Source: Parasponia andersonii
Taxonomy: Eukaryota; Streptophyta; Magnoliopsida; Rosales; Cannabaceae
NCBI GenBank assembly: GCA_002914805.1
Contig: JXTB01000110.1
Location: 132,206-196,205, forward strand
Direction: 5' to 3'
Length of the DNA stretch: 64,000 bases
Shown: in pieces, positions 51,880 through 64,000 of the stretch
Position numbering within the stretch: the first letter of the stretch is position 1
How the letters are laid out: each line of letters starts with the position of its first letter
Made by a program: the position numbers and the translations under genes
Notes under the pieces: model-generated
What the model was told of the DNA's origin: nothing
The model's database searches: none
Seen by the model: only the letters and a program-made list of their open reading frames with translations

Positions 51880-54477
51880 CCAAATATATATATGTATATA
51901 TCTCTACCCCACAAAGAAGTTTTTTTTTTAGCCAAACTATATATTAATATAAATATATTATATGGATTTATTTGGTAGTTCTTTTTTAACCTGTCTATAG
52001 GTTTTCTTTTAACCGCTAGATCATTATTTAATGGCTACAATTGTCATGATTGGAAATCTAAAACTGTAAATTTTATTAATTTTAAGTTAAAATAGTAATG
52101 AACAGTAAAGTTCCAAAATTTCAGAGAAATCAAGTATATAGAATTTTTATTTTAGTTCTCAAAATATAATAAATTTCATAGCCAAGAAACCTTTCATTAG
52201 TTTTGATTTAGAAACATTTTATTGAATCATAAATTTTGGTAAAATGAGATCAATTAAAAACTTCAAGTCCAATATCCAAAATAATTTACATAAAATCAAT
52301 TGTAGTTCCAAATACTCAATTTTGTAACAAAATCATTCATATATATCCACTTAGTAAATGAACTAAACTTGGCTAAATATTAGAATAAGGAAGGAAAATT
52401 AAACAGGATGTAGTCACCCACCAGAAAATAAGAATAGGACTATAGACACAAGCCAAGTAGTTTGTCTAACTATCAAGATAACTATATCAAATATACAAAC
52501 ACCTAAAAGTATGAGAAAATATGGGGTGAGTACATAAATGCCTAGTAGAGATTCAATTACAAGTTTTTATCTAGTATAAATACTTACTTTCAAGGTCATG
52601 CATGGTCAGTGAAATATTCAAACAGTTTTACTGAAATTCAATTGAAATCATCGTCCAAAAGTCCAAACATTCCAAACTATTGTAAAATATCATCTCAAAA
52701 CAAAGTCATTGTCCTAAAGTTCAAATATTTCAAACCATGTAAAACATATCATCTCAAAATAAATATATATTATTCAAGTTAAGCACATAATAAACAATAC
52801 AGTTAATGACATGTATGAGCCACTAAAGACTAGTGACCGTAAATATGTAATGTAGTGTGAGCCACCTTAGATTGATGACTGAACATATGTATTATGGTTC
52901 GAGTCACCTAAGTCAGTAACTGTGAGTATGATATGTAGTTCAAGTACCCTGGATAAGGTACTGTAAGTCTAAGCACCCTTAAGGGATACTGTTAGTCTGA
53001 GCACCCCGAAGGTAACCGTAAGTCTATCGGCCGCATCGTTTTAATGATGCATGCAATGGTATATAGATGACAAGAATAAGAATATGTACCATTTTTTACC
53101 AATCACAAAATATATCATGCAGTACTTTTAATTAACCAAGTTAAGTTTTCAAAATTAAATTTGCATTCAATTCGGATTTTATAATAATTTTGGTAGAATA
53201 ACAGTCGTTTTCACCAAAATCAATAAAATTCAATTCCGGTAGAAAGTAGTTCCAAACAAGATATTTGGTATGCCAACTAGTGTGACGTATCTCTTAAGAA
53301 GTTTAAACATTAAATCATCTTAAAACATGTATAAATAATCATATTTTAATAAATATTTTACAAAATTCTATATTTATTCAAAATATGTAAAAATAATAAT
53401 TAAACTAATTTTAAAATCAAGTAATCAAATCCCTACCTCAAACGAGTAACCAAACCATGCTACGATGCTATGTAGCATGTTTGGTATAACTTAGCAATCA
53501 TTCGGAGAGCCGTAAGTCATTTTTGGACCCTCATTCGCTCATTTTCAAATATCGTTTTTTCAACGAAGCCTAGAATATTGAAAAACAAATATCACAACTA
53601 AATTTCTAGCACCCAAATGAGCTAGATTAGACATATAACTTGATTAATTCGGGCTCGAACTGAAATCAGACCCCTTAGTATGCAAAACGAGACAAAATTT
53701 AAGCCATTAGATTTCATTTTCTGTGTCGATCAACATATAACCAATGCATATCTCATGTTTCATATTTTCATTAGTATATCACAGATATAAAGTTTATTTG
53801 ACAATCTAAATTGTCAACTCTTAGAACTAAAAAGCTTAAAATTGTTCATCAATAATAAAATTTAATTCGAGCAGTTTCAAGTTAAGATATATATATATAT
53901 ATATATATACCATTAGAAAACTCATGTTGAGATGAGTTCGGAAAACCCAAGATCGGAGCTTGACATCGCTGGAATCGAAAGCTTCCCATGGGCATTCTCG
54001 CATTTTTCTGGCAAAGGAGGTAGTCTGGCGGCTCGGAGGTGACAACTGGAGCTTCATGGCAGTGATGCGATTCTTCTGGAACTGGTGGCGCGACCCATCG
54101 ATGGCCAGAGGTTAGGTGGTGGCGATGGTGGAAGCCATGAGCTTCTGTTTAAAGCTTCATTTTTTTTTCCAGTATGGTCTAGAGAAGAACGATAGAAAGA
54201 GAGGGGAATGAGAGAGGATGTGGGTTTTCAAAAACCTTATATGTGGGTCTCACCACTAATTTTAATTTAAAATAATAAAAATAATAATAATAAAATGGGT
54301 TTTTATTACGATGATTTGAGTAATTGAAAAAAAAAATAATAACAATAAATGTATATTATTTAATATTCTTTCTCTCTCTACTTTTACCATGAAAAGATAT
54401 GCAAGTGCATAGTAAAGTTTTAATTTGATATAAGAATACCTATAAATAAGTTTAAAGAAATACATATAAAAGTGGTG

Positions 54478-54516
<39 letters not shown>

Positions 54517-55204
54517 TTTCCCAAATGCCTACAGATTCTTATTCATTTATTCTCTTCTTGACACCATTATTTTTATTTTTTTTTAACTGAAAAATGACTT
54601 ACTTCAAAGAAAAAAGGAACAAAGTCCATACAAAAACAGAAGTTCCAAACTGTATTACAATCCATCACAGAATTGGAAGACGAGGCATATGAAAAATCAT
54701 TGCCCGAAGAATCAAAAAGCACCCATCTACAAGTATAATGAGCTACAAAATGTTTTCAATTTTATTATATATCTCTCAATGCAAGAAATGAAGAGTATAT
54801 AAAGTAGCATTAGTTTTACTCTTAAAAAATTTAAAGACTACTTATATATATAGGACTATTATACCATTGGCCGCTAAATTTCATTCATTGATATTATCAA
54901 ATTTTCGTTCTTTATTGAGTATATGTACATGCATGACATAACTATCTCACACCTCTACATTAACTCAGGAAGAAAATCTACGAAAGAAAAAAAAAAAAAG
55001 CAAAAAGAAAAAGGGAAAAAAAAAAAAAGACAACTGAAGTACGAACACATCAAAACAATGTGATTATTAAATATTCCTGCTTCATCAAAACCAAATGAAA
55101 GATTAATATTCCACTAGTAACTAAACTTATAACAAATTAACGCAGCTAGAATCAAAACTGAGTAGTACTACTGCATTTATATATATCACTCATATGCATA
55201 TTTA
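51880..55204. other. Repeat-derived intergenic DNA, probably an old LTR on the minus strand
   Basis: 52790-53040 repeats a GAGCCACCTTAGA..AGTGACTGTAAGTATG-like unit about six times with drift. 54160-53920 on the minus strand looks like a leader with TCTCTC runs followed by CCACCATCGCCACC. 53455-53420 reads GAGGTAGGGATTTGATTAC, like 22719-22737 in the solo LTR. The layout resembles that solo LTR, so a related, decayed LTR is likely. No genuine gene is seen. Confidence 0.35.
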
Positions 55205-57942
55205 CTAATTCTTCTCACTACCGTTTCTGGTGGTAACGCTGCTAGTATTATTGTTGTTTGATTTAACATTGCCAATGATAGACGTAATAGCCGCCACCAG
55301 AGCCGCTGTGAAGTTCGGATCCGCCGTAATGGCGGCCGCCGTCGCAGCACTCACCGTGTCCGACGCCACCAAGTCAAGAGGATTGCTATTGTTCAACAAT
55401 AATCCCTGATTATGAAGTCCCAAGGACTTGGAACCGAAAACTTGTGGCGAAGACATGACATTTTGGGACAAGATCTGAGGAAGATTAACGCTATTAACAT
55501 TATCGCCACCTTGCGAAAACGGCGGCCGTTGGCCTAGTATGGCTTGATCAGAAGAAGAAGTGGGAGTTCGAGTTAGGTCTAGGGTGACAGTTGGAAATGG
55601 AGCTGAAGCTGAGAGCGTGGCCAAGCTTGCGGAGCAAGCAGCTGGCAGGTGAGCGGTTCTAGGTAGAAAGTTAAGGCCCTGATGAAGATGAGGATGATCA
55701 CCGCTTGGCATCGATCCCGAGAGCAACATCGACGCGGCAGCGGATGTTGTCGACGCCATCGCCATGGCGGCCGGCGGGAGAGGATGGTTGTGGTGGCCTT
55801 CGTATGTTGTTGTCAGGATTGATCGGTCGTCTGCGCATCTTTGCACCTATATATATTGGATATAACTTGTTCATAACTCTTATTATATAGTTATTGAGAT
55901 AAGATAAAGAGAAAAGAGATATGAGGAACAAGCTAGAGAGACGATATATATTGTACACGTATACATAGATACTAATATACATACTAGAAAATTAAAATAA
56001 GAGAGGATAAAAAAAGTGGCAAATATGTACTTGTTTTCGAACTGGACAACCACTGGCCATGGTGCAACGATAATAAGCTCGAGGACAAGGGTTTCCTTTT
56101 GCCATTTTTTGCCCGTACTTTCTCCATTGGCAGCCATCAGATATCTATACGTACACAAAGATTTCAAGAAAGCTACTCAAATTAAGTGTATATACATATA
56201 TATACACATACATACACATAGTGATTGTAATTAACTTAATTAAAAGATTGTTTAGAACTACTAATTTGACGTAGAACAAACTACATGCATACATAAAGAG
56301 AGATTGAAAAGCAAGTCCTAGCCTCTATGCAGACGTGTCGCTCACTAGTTAGCTAGGTTTTGCTTTTACACTCTCTTGTATCCATGTGTATGATGTCTTT
56401 ATTGACTATTGTTTCTGAAATTATGTAATGCTATAGTTTCTATATATATATATATATATTTATGTATCAATTGAGAAAACAAAGGAAAGTTATAAGCAAT
56501 TATACCATGGAAGCATCAGATCTTGCTCGAACTGAGACGCGGGCTTTTCTAATCATGGACATGGTTTCTGAGGCTTGAGGATCTTCATGTTGATCATTAT
56601 TAATTTTGTTACTACTGCTCTCTCTGCAAGCATCAGGACTAGCAGTACCATTATTAAACCTTCCAACTTTGTTAGGGACCCACTTCCGGCCCGGAAGGAC
56701 CTGTTCTCTGTGAACCTGATCATGATCATCAGTACTATCTGAAGGAGGTCTCTTATTATTGACTAATCCAGTAGGACTAATAATAGTACTCTTACACTCC
56801 ATTGATTCCACTATTTCGTTTTGAGGCGACCCAGATGCACAATTCTGTGATCTTCCTTCCAAAGACGAATTTGAAACTTCATGATCTTTCTCCCTACCAA
56901 TGCCCATAAATTGTCTAGAACCCACCACAAACCTTCTCTGATTCTCTTCTAGTTTTGATCCATTTATCATATTCATCTAACAAAAAAAAAAAATCCCAAT
57001 TAAAATTGAGGACAGAATTAATTATGAAAAATATTTTATAATTAGAGGATCATGATATATCCATATGTACATGTACATGTATATGCTTATTTTACAAATT
57101 AGGCTAAATTTCTGACCATTTAGGTAGAGACAGAATATAATAATACCGTACCTTAGTACTGTGATCGGATTCTGGAGTTTCTAGATTTTGGTTGTGTTGC
57201 CTTTGAGAGAGTGTTGAAAGATGCATATGGAGTATTTGGTAATCAGTTCCAATCTGACTTAGCAAACCTCTCAGACGGTGATTTTCAGAGCTCAATCGGT
57301 CCAATTCAAATTGCATATGTGCCAGCTGCACCAACACATTAAACTCCTTAGATAGTACTATACTATTCTCATGTTTTAATTGGGAAAAAAAAAGGTGAAA
57401 TTAATCAAAAATCACCACTACTAGTATTGATAATATACCTCATTTGGAATTGGTTTATTCTTATTATCCTCCACGTTCCCCGACGATCCGTCGTCCAGAG
57501 TACTCGATTTTTCGCTACTAGTATTCGTCGTAAGAAACAAACCAGTCTAGTGCAAAAATTTAAAGAGAAAAATTAAAGGATTAATTATTAATACCAAACA
57601 TCTGTATCTACAATATGAAAGAAAAAAAAAAAGAAGAAAAAGAAGAAAGAGATAGTATATATAGTATAATAATATATTATTGCTTACATTCAACTCAAGT
57701 TTCAACCCCTGATCATGATCATCAGGCTGGAGTATTTCATGGTCTCGTCCAGTTTCTTGATCTTTATCAACCTGATCATGATCATGATCATGCTCATCAT
57801 CATGGTGATGATCAACACCTTGTTTTGCTTTTAGATCAGTTTTATCCGCAAAGAAATCCAATTCTCCCACCATCCAGCTTTTTCGGCCAATATCGCCGGC
57901 TCGCATCGCCCGAGAACCAAGCTCTTCTCCGGCGGGATCCAT
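55205..57942 (-). CDS. WRKY6-like: WRKY transcription factor, group IIb (WRKY6-like), six exons, 587 aa
   Basis: Nuclear DNA-binding regulator of W-box genes in defence, senescence or phosphate responses. Exons: 57942-57688, 57546-57439, 57325-57152, 56976-56506, 56144-56031, 55846-55205. The N-terminus has a His/Asp-rich run (DEHDHDHDQ, about residue 50). Exon 3 encodes the leucine-zipper/coiled-coil typical of IIb ([20 protein letters not shown]). Exon 4 ends with [15 protein letters not shown]. The DNA-binding domain has WRKYGQK (about 343-349) and a C-X5-C-X23-H-X-H zinc finger split by an intron before VQR, the hallmark of groups IIa/IIb. After the finger come [12 protein letters not shown] and [10 protein letters not shown], which point to the WRKY6/31/42/47 branch. 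The C-terminal [16 protein letters not shown] block is conserved. Frame and splice sites are intact. Confidence 0.94.
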
Positions 57943-57994
57943 AGTGTCTATATTGTATATGCGTATTGCACCTTATGTTACATAGAAAATATCA

Positions 57995-58003
57995 ATATAT
58001 ATA
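57995..58003 (-). promoter_or_regulatory. Candidate TATA box of the WRKY gene
   Basis: A TATATATA stretch about 55 bases upstream of the start codon; AT-rich context makes it uncertain. Confidence 0.35.
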
Positions 58004-58009
58004 GAGTAC

Positions 58010-58611
58010 TATGGGGAGTTTGGCAAATTTTCTGGTTTAGTATCTACACTATAGTTAGATGTACGGAACAAAAAAGGGAGCTAGCTCAAGCTAATTAGCT
58101 AGCTCTTTTCTAGATTTAAAGAGAAGAAATGGGTCAGAGATTAAAGATAGAAAAGAAAAAGCGTAACTATATATATATGATCTATATATGAGAGTCTTTT
58201 TTTTTTTTTCAAATAGGTGCAATGGACTCGGCATCAAAAATGGTTTAGACTAAGACCGTAACATATTTCAATTATATTTTTGTGAAATTAATCACAGAAT
58301 AAATATGGTAGAGATTTGAGAAGTGAGGTCAGATGGTGCGTCAAGTCGCCATGTGTCATAACAATGTCGAGATCGAGAGAGAGAGAGAGTAGATCACGAA
58401 AGTCTTCCTTCTGTTATCACAGTTTTCTTATTGTTATTATTTCTATACTATGGATTTTTGGCCATAGGAAAAGGGGAGCAAAGACTTAAAACCTTAACCG
58501 TTGGATGAAGAGTGGACTAGCGTATTTACATTACATTTGTTCCAAGATGAATCAGCTCAGATCAGATATGCATGACATGCCCATACTTATCTCGATCTTG
58601 TTTCAACCAAG

Positions 58612-58642
<31 letters not shown>

Positions 58643-59824
58643 CTTAGCACAGGCTTTTATTTCCCTTAATATATATGTGCAATCTTTTTATTTTTCTTTA
58701 TAATCAAAATATTAATGTAAAATTCCTAAAGCAATATGGCCAATGTATCAACTTCTTTTCTTTTTGGAAAGGCAAAACATTTGGGCATTACTTACTATAT
58801 ATTTAATTTCAGTCTATAGCTATTTGAATTTTATTTTTAGTGCATGTATGTACGCAAACTAAAAGCATGAAATTTTATTTCTGTTGAGTATGACTAAAAT
58901 TTTCGTATCATAATGTAATTAATTGTTCTTGATAATAACGAAATGATATGATCATGACAGATAATTATTTTAATTTTTTTCATTCATAATTTTTGTGAAG
59001 AAACATTTTTTGCATACTTGCAGATTGTTTAAACCTTTAAGTTATCCCTAATTATTCATATGATTAAATGCATTTTTGTCCATATTGTTGTCAGGGAAGA
59101 GAGAGAGAAATAGAGTCAAAAGGAGAGAGTTTGACTGGTTCCAAGAGTGCATCTCCCCGACTGGCCCGGCGCGTTACATGTGAAGAGGGTTATGGGCATA
59201 GTCAATGATATTGACGGCTTGGCTCCCTTGAGACTAATCTTGTGGGACCCACTTGTTATTTCTTTGACCGTCCACATAGCGACCGTGGAGCCATTTTCTT
59301 CTCACTTTGCCGAATATTCTTTACCATTTTTTAATTTAATTTAATCAAAACAACTCCATTTTCTCCCCCCCCCCCCAAAAAAAAACTCTATTTTCAATTC
59401 ATTTAACCTTTTTCCTGAAATTATCACTCCGTCTTTACAGTCCTATTTGGTCCTTGTTAATTTTCATCGTTTATGTTTTAGCCTAAAGGCTATGGATTGA
59501 TGAACATAATAACTTCTCTTTTTGCATTATAATAAGTCCGTAATTTTTATCAATTGATTTGATTCATTATTCTTAAAAGAAAAGTAATGAAGTAAAGATT
59601 AATGATTAAATTGTTCTTGTCCAAAAAATAAGGGAGCAAATTAATTAGTACCCCTTTTACTTTAATTTAGAGGGTAATATTCTCGGTTGTAATTAAAGCA
59701 AAGTAAGACAAGAAAATAAATAAAACAAACTTCTTGATCTAAAAACTATTTCGCTAAGTTTTTGTGTTGCACGATTCTTCTGTCTTGCAATGTATATTAC
59801 ATATATATCGCAATAACATTCCCT

Positions 59825-59876
<52 letters not shown>

Positions 59877-60916
59877 CAATTACAAAATATCTACAAATGT
59901 GGCATTACATGAGAACATTTCCCTTTTGAATTTTGTTCTTTTGTTTTGATATATGATATCATGGTTTTCAATATGTGTTAATTAATATATCGATTGGCTA
60001 AGAAGTATACGATACCGCTACTCTCTCTCTCTCTCTCTCTCTCAAATTCAAGTAAATTACCATATCCATTTGACAAAGTATAAAAACATAACATCATCGG
60101 CATCAAGTCAAAAACTTCAAAAAGGACGTAACTTGTGCTCACATTATATCTTATCTTACAGTCACGATCGATCTTGATCTTTTCTCACTTTAATTTCTGT
60201 CTAGATATCTTTTGAAGCCCTCACCTCATAATTAATATATGTTCAAAATAATATCACGGAAAAGTTATAACATATAATCTCTCCTTAGAGTTGTCAAATA
60301 ATTAGTATCATGACGTTTCTGTGAAATCTAAGACCATTTTCTCGCCAACTAATTAATAGCTACATTTCTTACAGGCTAACTTTTAAGAGTTTATACATAC
60401 ATCAAATCTCTCCAATGTTATATGTATATATATATATATATATGTATGTATATTATCTACTAAATCAATTTTTTTTAATGACAAATGCTTAATCTTGTCT
60501 TGAAAAAGTTAAATTACTATGGGCAAAAATGTAGCCCAAGTCATAATCTTTCAGCCGTGACTTACAACCCAACATATTTTTTTTTTGGCTTACGCACAGT
60601 ACTCTTAGGTCATTGTTTGGTTAAGTTTGGTTAATAGTCATACATTGTGGGCCGGGCTAACTGTCATTTACGCGCTCATAACTTTAACCTCATAAAGATT
60701 TGAACTGCCTAAATATTTTAATTGATGGGAATCAAGATTATTAGCAATTAATTAAATTTTTAGCTTAGTACTTTTCCTGAATTAGATGCAGATCTACATG
60801 AATACAGAATATTGGAGCACGGAAGTCTGCAAGTTTGCAAATTTTTCAACCGAGGTAACATTATATTGCTACAGATAAATCCTATGTATTAATTGTAAGT
60901 AACATGTAGTAAATAT
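58010..60916. other. WRKY upstream region and intergenic DNA
   Basis: Contains (GA)n at about 58371-58389, a C/A run at 59361-59385, (TA)n at 59826-59872 and (CT)n at 60020-60043. No gene is recognised. Confidence 0.4.
59114..59269. promoter_or_regulatory. Five W-box cores in the WRKY upstream region
   Basis: AGTCAA at 59114-59119 and 59200-59205 (TTGACT on the other strand), TTGACT at 59131-59136, TTGACG at 59211-59216 and TTGACC at 59264-59269, about 1.2-1.3 kb upstream of the start codon. Self-regulation is known for WRKY6-type genes. Confidence 0.4.
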
Positions 60917-62625
60917 AATTCTTTTTTTGTTTTTGAGGGAAACCAAAATTTTATTCAACCAAGATCAGGGGCCACAGAGTAAGCAATACATCTCCGAATA
61001 TCATTAAACCCAAAAAACAAAAAGTCATCTTTAAAACACAACTTTGCCAAAGTGTGGGGCCACAATGTTGCTCTCTCGGGGATATCTCCAATCAAAATAC
61101 GTTCGGTTAAAGATCAGATTTAGTATTGACAGCCATTACAGTAGCTAAACAATCACTTTCAAGCGTATGGATTGCATAATCCTTTTTTTGCACCAGCATA
61201 AAACCTCCTTCATAGCCAATAATTCAGCAACGTAAGGACTCTGGATGAGGCATAGACGTTTAGATAGAGCATCTATAATATTGCCATTATTTTCTCTGAG
61301 CACTCCACGTACCAATGCCGATGTGGTTAGATCTAGGATCGATAGCAGCATCAACATTTAACTTAAACTGAACTGCATGAGGGCATTTCCATTTATCACG
61401 AACTAGACAAATTTTTTGGCAGCGGGACGCCGTCAACCTTCAACTGAGCAAGTTGGAACTCATGCAAAAGACGACCAGCTGATTCCCGAACTTGATTTGG
61501 TCGACGACCCCGAGATCCATGTCTCACATTGTTTCGTTCCTTCTAAAGGTTCCACAATGTAATAACAAAAGCCTCTAGCTCTTCTCGGGACAGCTCAGAA
61601 AAAGTATGGAATAATATCTCTTCATGATGGGAATATTTGCATTTTACTACTAGATAAGGCCATGGACTCTGATCCCAGTAGCTGGCAGAGAACGGGCACT
61701 AAAACAAAGCATGTATGATTAACTCTTTTATCGCGCCGCACCTGAAACACCTCGGCAAACATAGGATTCCTCTGCGGTGTAGAATAGCAACAGTTGTTAT
61801 AATGGCATGGAAAACTCTCCAGAGAAGAACCTTGATTTTCGAGGGGATATTAAGATTCTAGAGGCCCTTCCACCATGCACTAACCGAGTTAGTTGTTGAA
61901 CAAGTTGCATCCTATAAGTGATTCATAGCTACTTTATAGCCAAAACAAACCGTGAAATAGCCGTGCTTATCAAAGTGCTAGCATAAAGAGTCAGCAAATT
62001 CTTGTAGGCTCAAAGGACCTTCCAAAAAAATTGATGAATGAATTGCATATTCCATCGTGTAGGACTTTCCAGAAGAAAATCTGCAACGTGTTAATTATAA
62101 GATAAACTAGAGGATGGAGTGATTGGTTTAAAATTTGACAACCTAGGAAGCCACGGGTGCTAAAAAATTCTTATGTCCTTACCATTGCCAACCCACCACC
62201 TAACTCCTACGTTCAAAAGATCTCTTCTCCAATAGATACTCCGCCATATATAAGAGAGTCTTAATCCTCGAGCTGCCTCCATAAAGGAGCAAATGCTGGA
62301 AATTCTTGGCTTTTAACACCCTGGCCAATAATGAATTGGGAGTATGGATGATACGCCAGCCTTGCTTAGCAAGAAGAGCTTTGTTAAAAGCCTCAAGATC
62401 TTTAAAGCCTAAACCACCATGATGTTTTGGTAGACAAAGCAGGTCCTATTTTTTTCAATGCAACTTTTTTGTGTCAGTACTATCTCCCCACCAAAATTTA
62501 GTGACTATGTTATGTAGCTCCAAGCAGAGTGATCTTGGGATACGGAAAACTCCCATAGTATACGTGGGAATCGCCATTGCTACTACTTTGATGAGAACCT
62601 CTTTATCGCCACAATTCTAAGGCTA
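60917..62625 (-). mobile_element. 5'-truncated LINE (non-LTR) retrotransposon, decayed
   Basis: Minus-strand fragments in order: C-terminal reverse transcriptase (MAIPTYTMGVF, FWWGDSTD), a zinc-binding RVT region (WKGL near 61870, CFRCGAIKELIIHALF near 61720-61750) and an RNase H segment (61357-61145 with ALSKRLCLIQSPYVAELLAM). Stops and frameshifts are many. The left end (about 60920-60945) reads as an A-rich tail on the minus strand, as expected for a LINE 3' end. The reverse transcriptase N-terminus and ORF1 are missing, the usual result of incomplete target-primed integration. Confidence 0.75.
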
Positions 62626-62639
62626 GTTATTTGGTACGT

Positions 62640-63524
62640 TTGTCCCCTTTATTTTTGATAGATTTACCCTTACATTACATACTTAGATAAATTAATTACA
62701 TTGAAATTCAGAATGAATAGATTGCACGTCTTGAATTCAAAAGCCATTTTGCTCTTTCAACAAGCCTGGTTATGCAAGAGTTAAAATAAAATAACATCTC
62801 GTTTTGAAGACCACAAATTTCCATAATATGAAGTAATATATATATTTGGAGTTACATGTATATTCAAAACCATTGCGTCTTTTTTTTTTTTTTTTGATGT
62901 AAACCATAGAATCAATTTAAAACTACCATTTTAATAATATTTATTTAACGATAATGACCGACGTGTAATATATTGTATTTTAATATATTATTGCCTTGAT
63001 CAATTTAAACTTAGAGTTGAAAATAATTTACCAATTTAGCGTGTTAAGTTGACATAAAGTAGTTTTCTTTGAAAAATAGAACCCTTCAATTATGTACACG
63101 TTGCATCACACAGTAGCATTTACTCGCATCATTTTCTTGGATTTACATGCTCGGTGGACCAGCCGTTTATGGTATAAGGATTTGTTTGATTGTTTTAAAA
63201 GCAAGGAAGAATAAGGGTTATCTAGAGTATTAAGAGATAGTAAGAGTAAAATAAATAGAAGCCTTATATATTTAGGCTTTTCTTTCTTATAATTTGCTAA
63301 TATTGAGTCGCCTTTAAGGTTAAAGAAAATGTTGGAAGTATAATTCCATTCAGAAACATACTGAACCGACTATTCTTACACCAAAATGTCAATGATTCCC
63401 AAAATTTTCTTTCTTTTTCTTTTTAACTTCGTTCAAAGACAAGAAGAATGTCAAAAAGTTTCTCAAACCCTATAACTATTATAATATATATGTATAGATA
63501 TAGTTGATACCTCAAATCATAACA

Positions 63525-63574
<50 letters not shown>

Positions 63575-63709
63575 TGCAATTTCGGAGAACTTTATAGTAT
63601 TGCATCTTATATGTTGTAAACGTTTGGTTTCTCACTAACATTAATGTCTAGTCTAATCTACTAATTTCTGGAAATTCGTCATGGTATCAAGTATCAGCTA
63701 AGTGCGTGT

Positions 63710-63742
<33 letters not shown>

Positions 63743-63798
63743 GTAAGCACCAATTCAATTCAGTACGTATTTTTCTTTTTCTTTTTACCTATTATAAG
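62640..63798. other. AT-rich intergenic DNA with TA microsatellites
   Basis: No gene. TA runs at 63529-63571 and 63709-63741. Confidence 0.4.
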
Positions 63799-64000
63799 TG
63801 TAAAAACCCGGAATTTTCGAGGGTAATTTGGACAATTTACCAATTTTCCGGATAAAATATTGTGGGGACTAATTTGCAAAAGTTTTGCTCAGATGGACTA
63901 AATTGCAAATTTTGGGGGACCGGATTGATAGAGATTTGAAATTTTGGGGACTTATGTGCAATTTTTGAAAAATTGCACAGCCCAATAAAGGGGGGCCACG
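63799..64000 (+). mobile_element. Start of an LTR of the same family as the solo LTR at 22118
   Basis: Begins TGTAAAAACCCGG and matches the first 200 bases of 22118-23949, including long identical blocks around the GGATAAAATATTGTGGGG region. Cut by the window end, so solo or complete element cannot be told. Confidence 0.8.

Noticed and set aside
53836..54057. Minus-strand ORF with a Ser/Arg-rich start
   Set aside because: Lies in probable LTR leader DNA and ends in a TA microsatellite; no supporting homology.

Overview
The window is nuclear DNA of a dicotyledonous flowering plant. The evidence is intron-rich genes with GT-AG introns, a chloroplast-targeted histidine enzyme, a plant aspartic protease with a saposin-like insert, a WRKY factor, plant-type MAPKKKs and many nested LTR retrotransposons. 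Intergenic DNA is AT-rich. The species cannot be fixed from the sequence. There is one 151-base assembly gap (22441-22591) and a single N at 8564.

Layout. 845-6407 (-): a complete 19-exon gene for imidazole glycerol phosphate synthase hisHF (HISN4). 7765-8335 (+): a broken copy of the start of a BAP31-like gene. 8754-18945 (+): a complete but decayed Sirevirus-type Copia element with 1.1-kb LTRs, a perfect 5-bp target duplication, two polypurine tracts and an extra env-position ORF. 19172-19297 (+): a possible small secreted peptide. 21391-25049 (+): a short, deleted Copia element with TA-type LTR ends, split by an inserted solo LTR (22118-23949) of a family that recurs at the window end (63799-64000). 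25200-25500 (-): remnant of a third Copia element. 26305-27220 (+): a BAP31-like ER membrane protein with a disturbed exon junction. 28843-30087 and 31696-33081 (-): two intronless tandem MAPKKK17/18-like kinases. 35690-39378 (-): a 13-exon saposin-containing aspartic protease. 41140-45740: an unusual repeat array rich in TTACTAGTTAC-like motifs, itself carrying an inserted LTR. 45760-51879 (-): a Tork-like Copia element that stops at the array and has a solo LTR in its integrase. 55205-57942 (-): a six-exon group IIb WRKY gene. 60917-62625 (-): a 5'-truncated LINE.

Gene content. HISN4 works in plastid histidine synthesis; the protease acts in the vacuole or secretory path; the BAP31-like protein belongs to the ER membrane. 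The MAPKKK pair and the WRKY gene are stress or hormone signalling types. One kinase promoter has two ACACGTG motifs, the other four W-box cores, and the WRKY upstream region has five W-box cores. Regulatory links between them are inference only.

The strongest candidate for something undescribed is the 41.1-45.7 kb array. Its poly-pyrimidine and poly-purine units switch strand between the two halves, it has higher-order A/B units, and it abuts the truncated Copia reverse transcriptase. Next come the motif TGTTRCAACA repeated through both LTRs and coding DNA of the Sirevirus, and the hydrophobic tail on the second MAPKKK.
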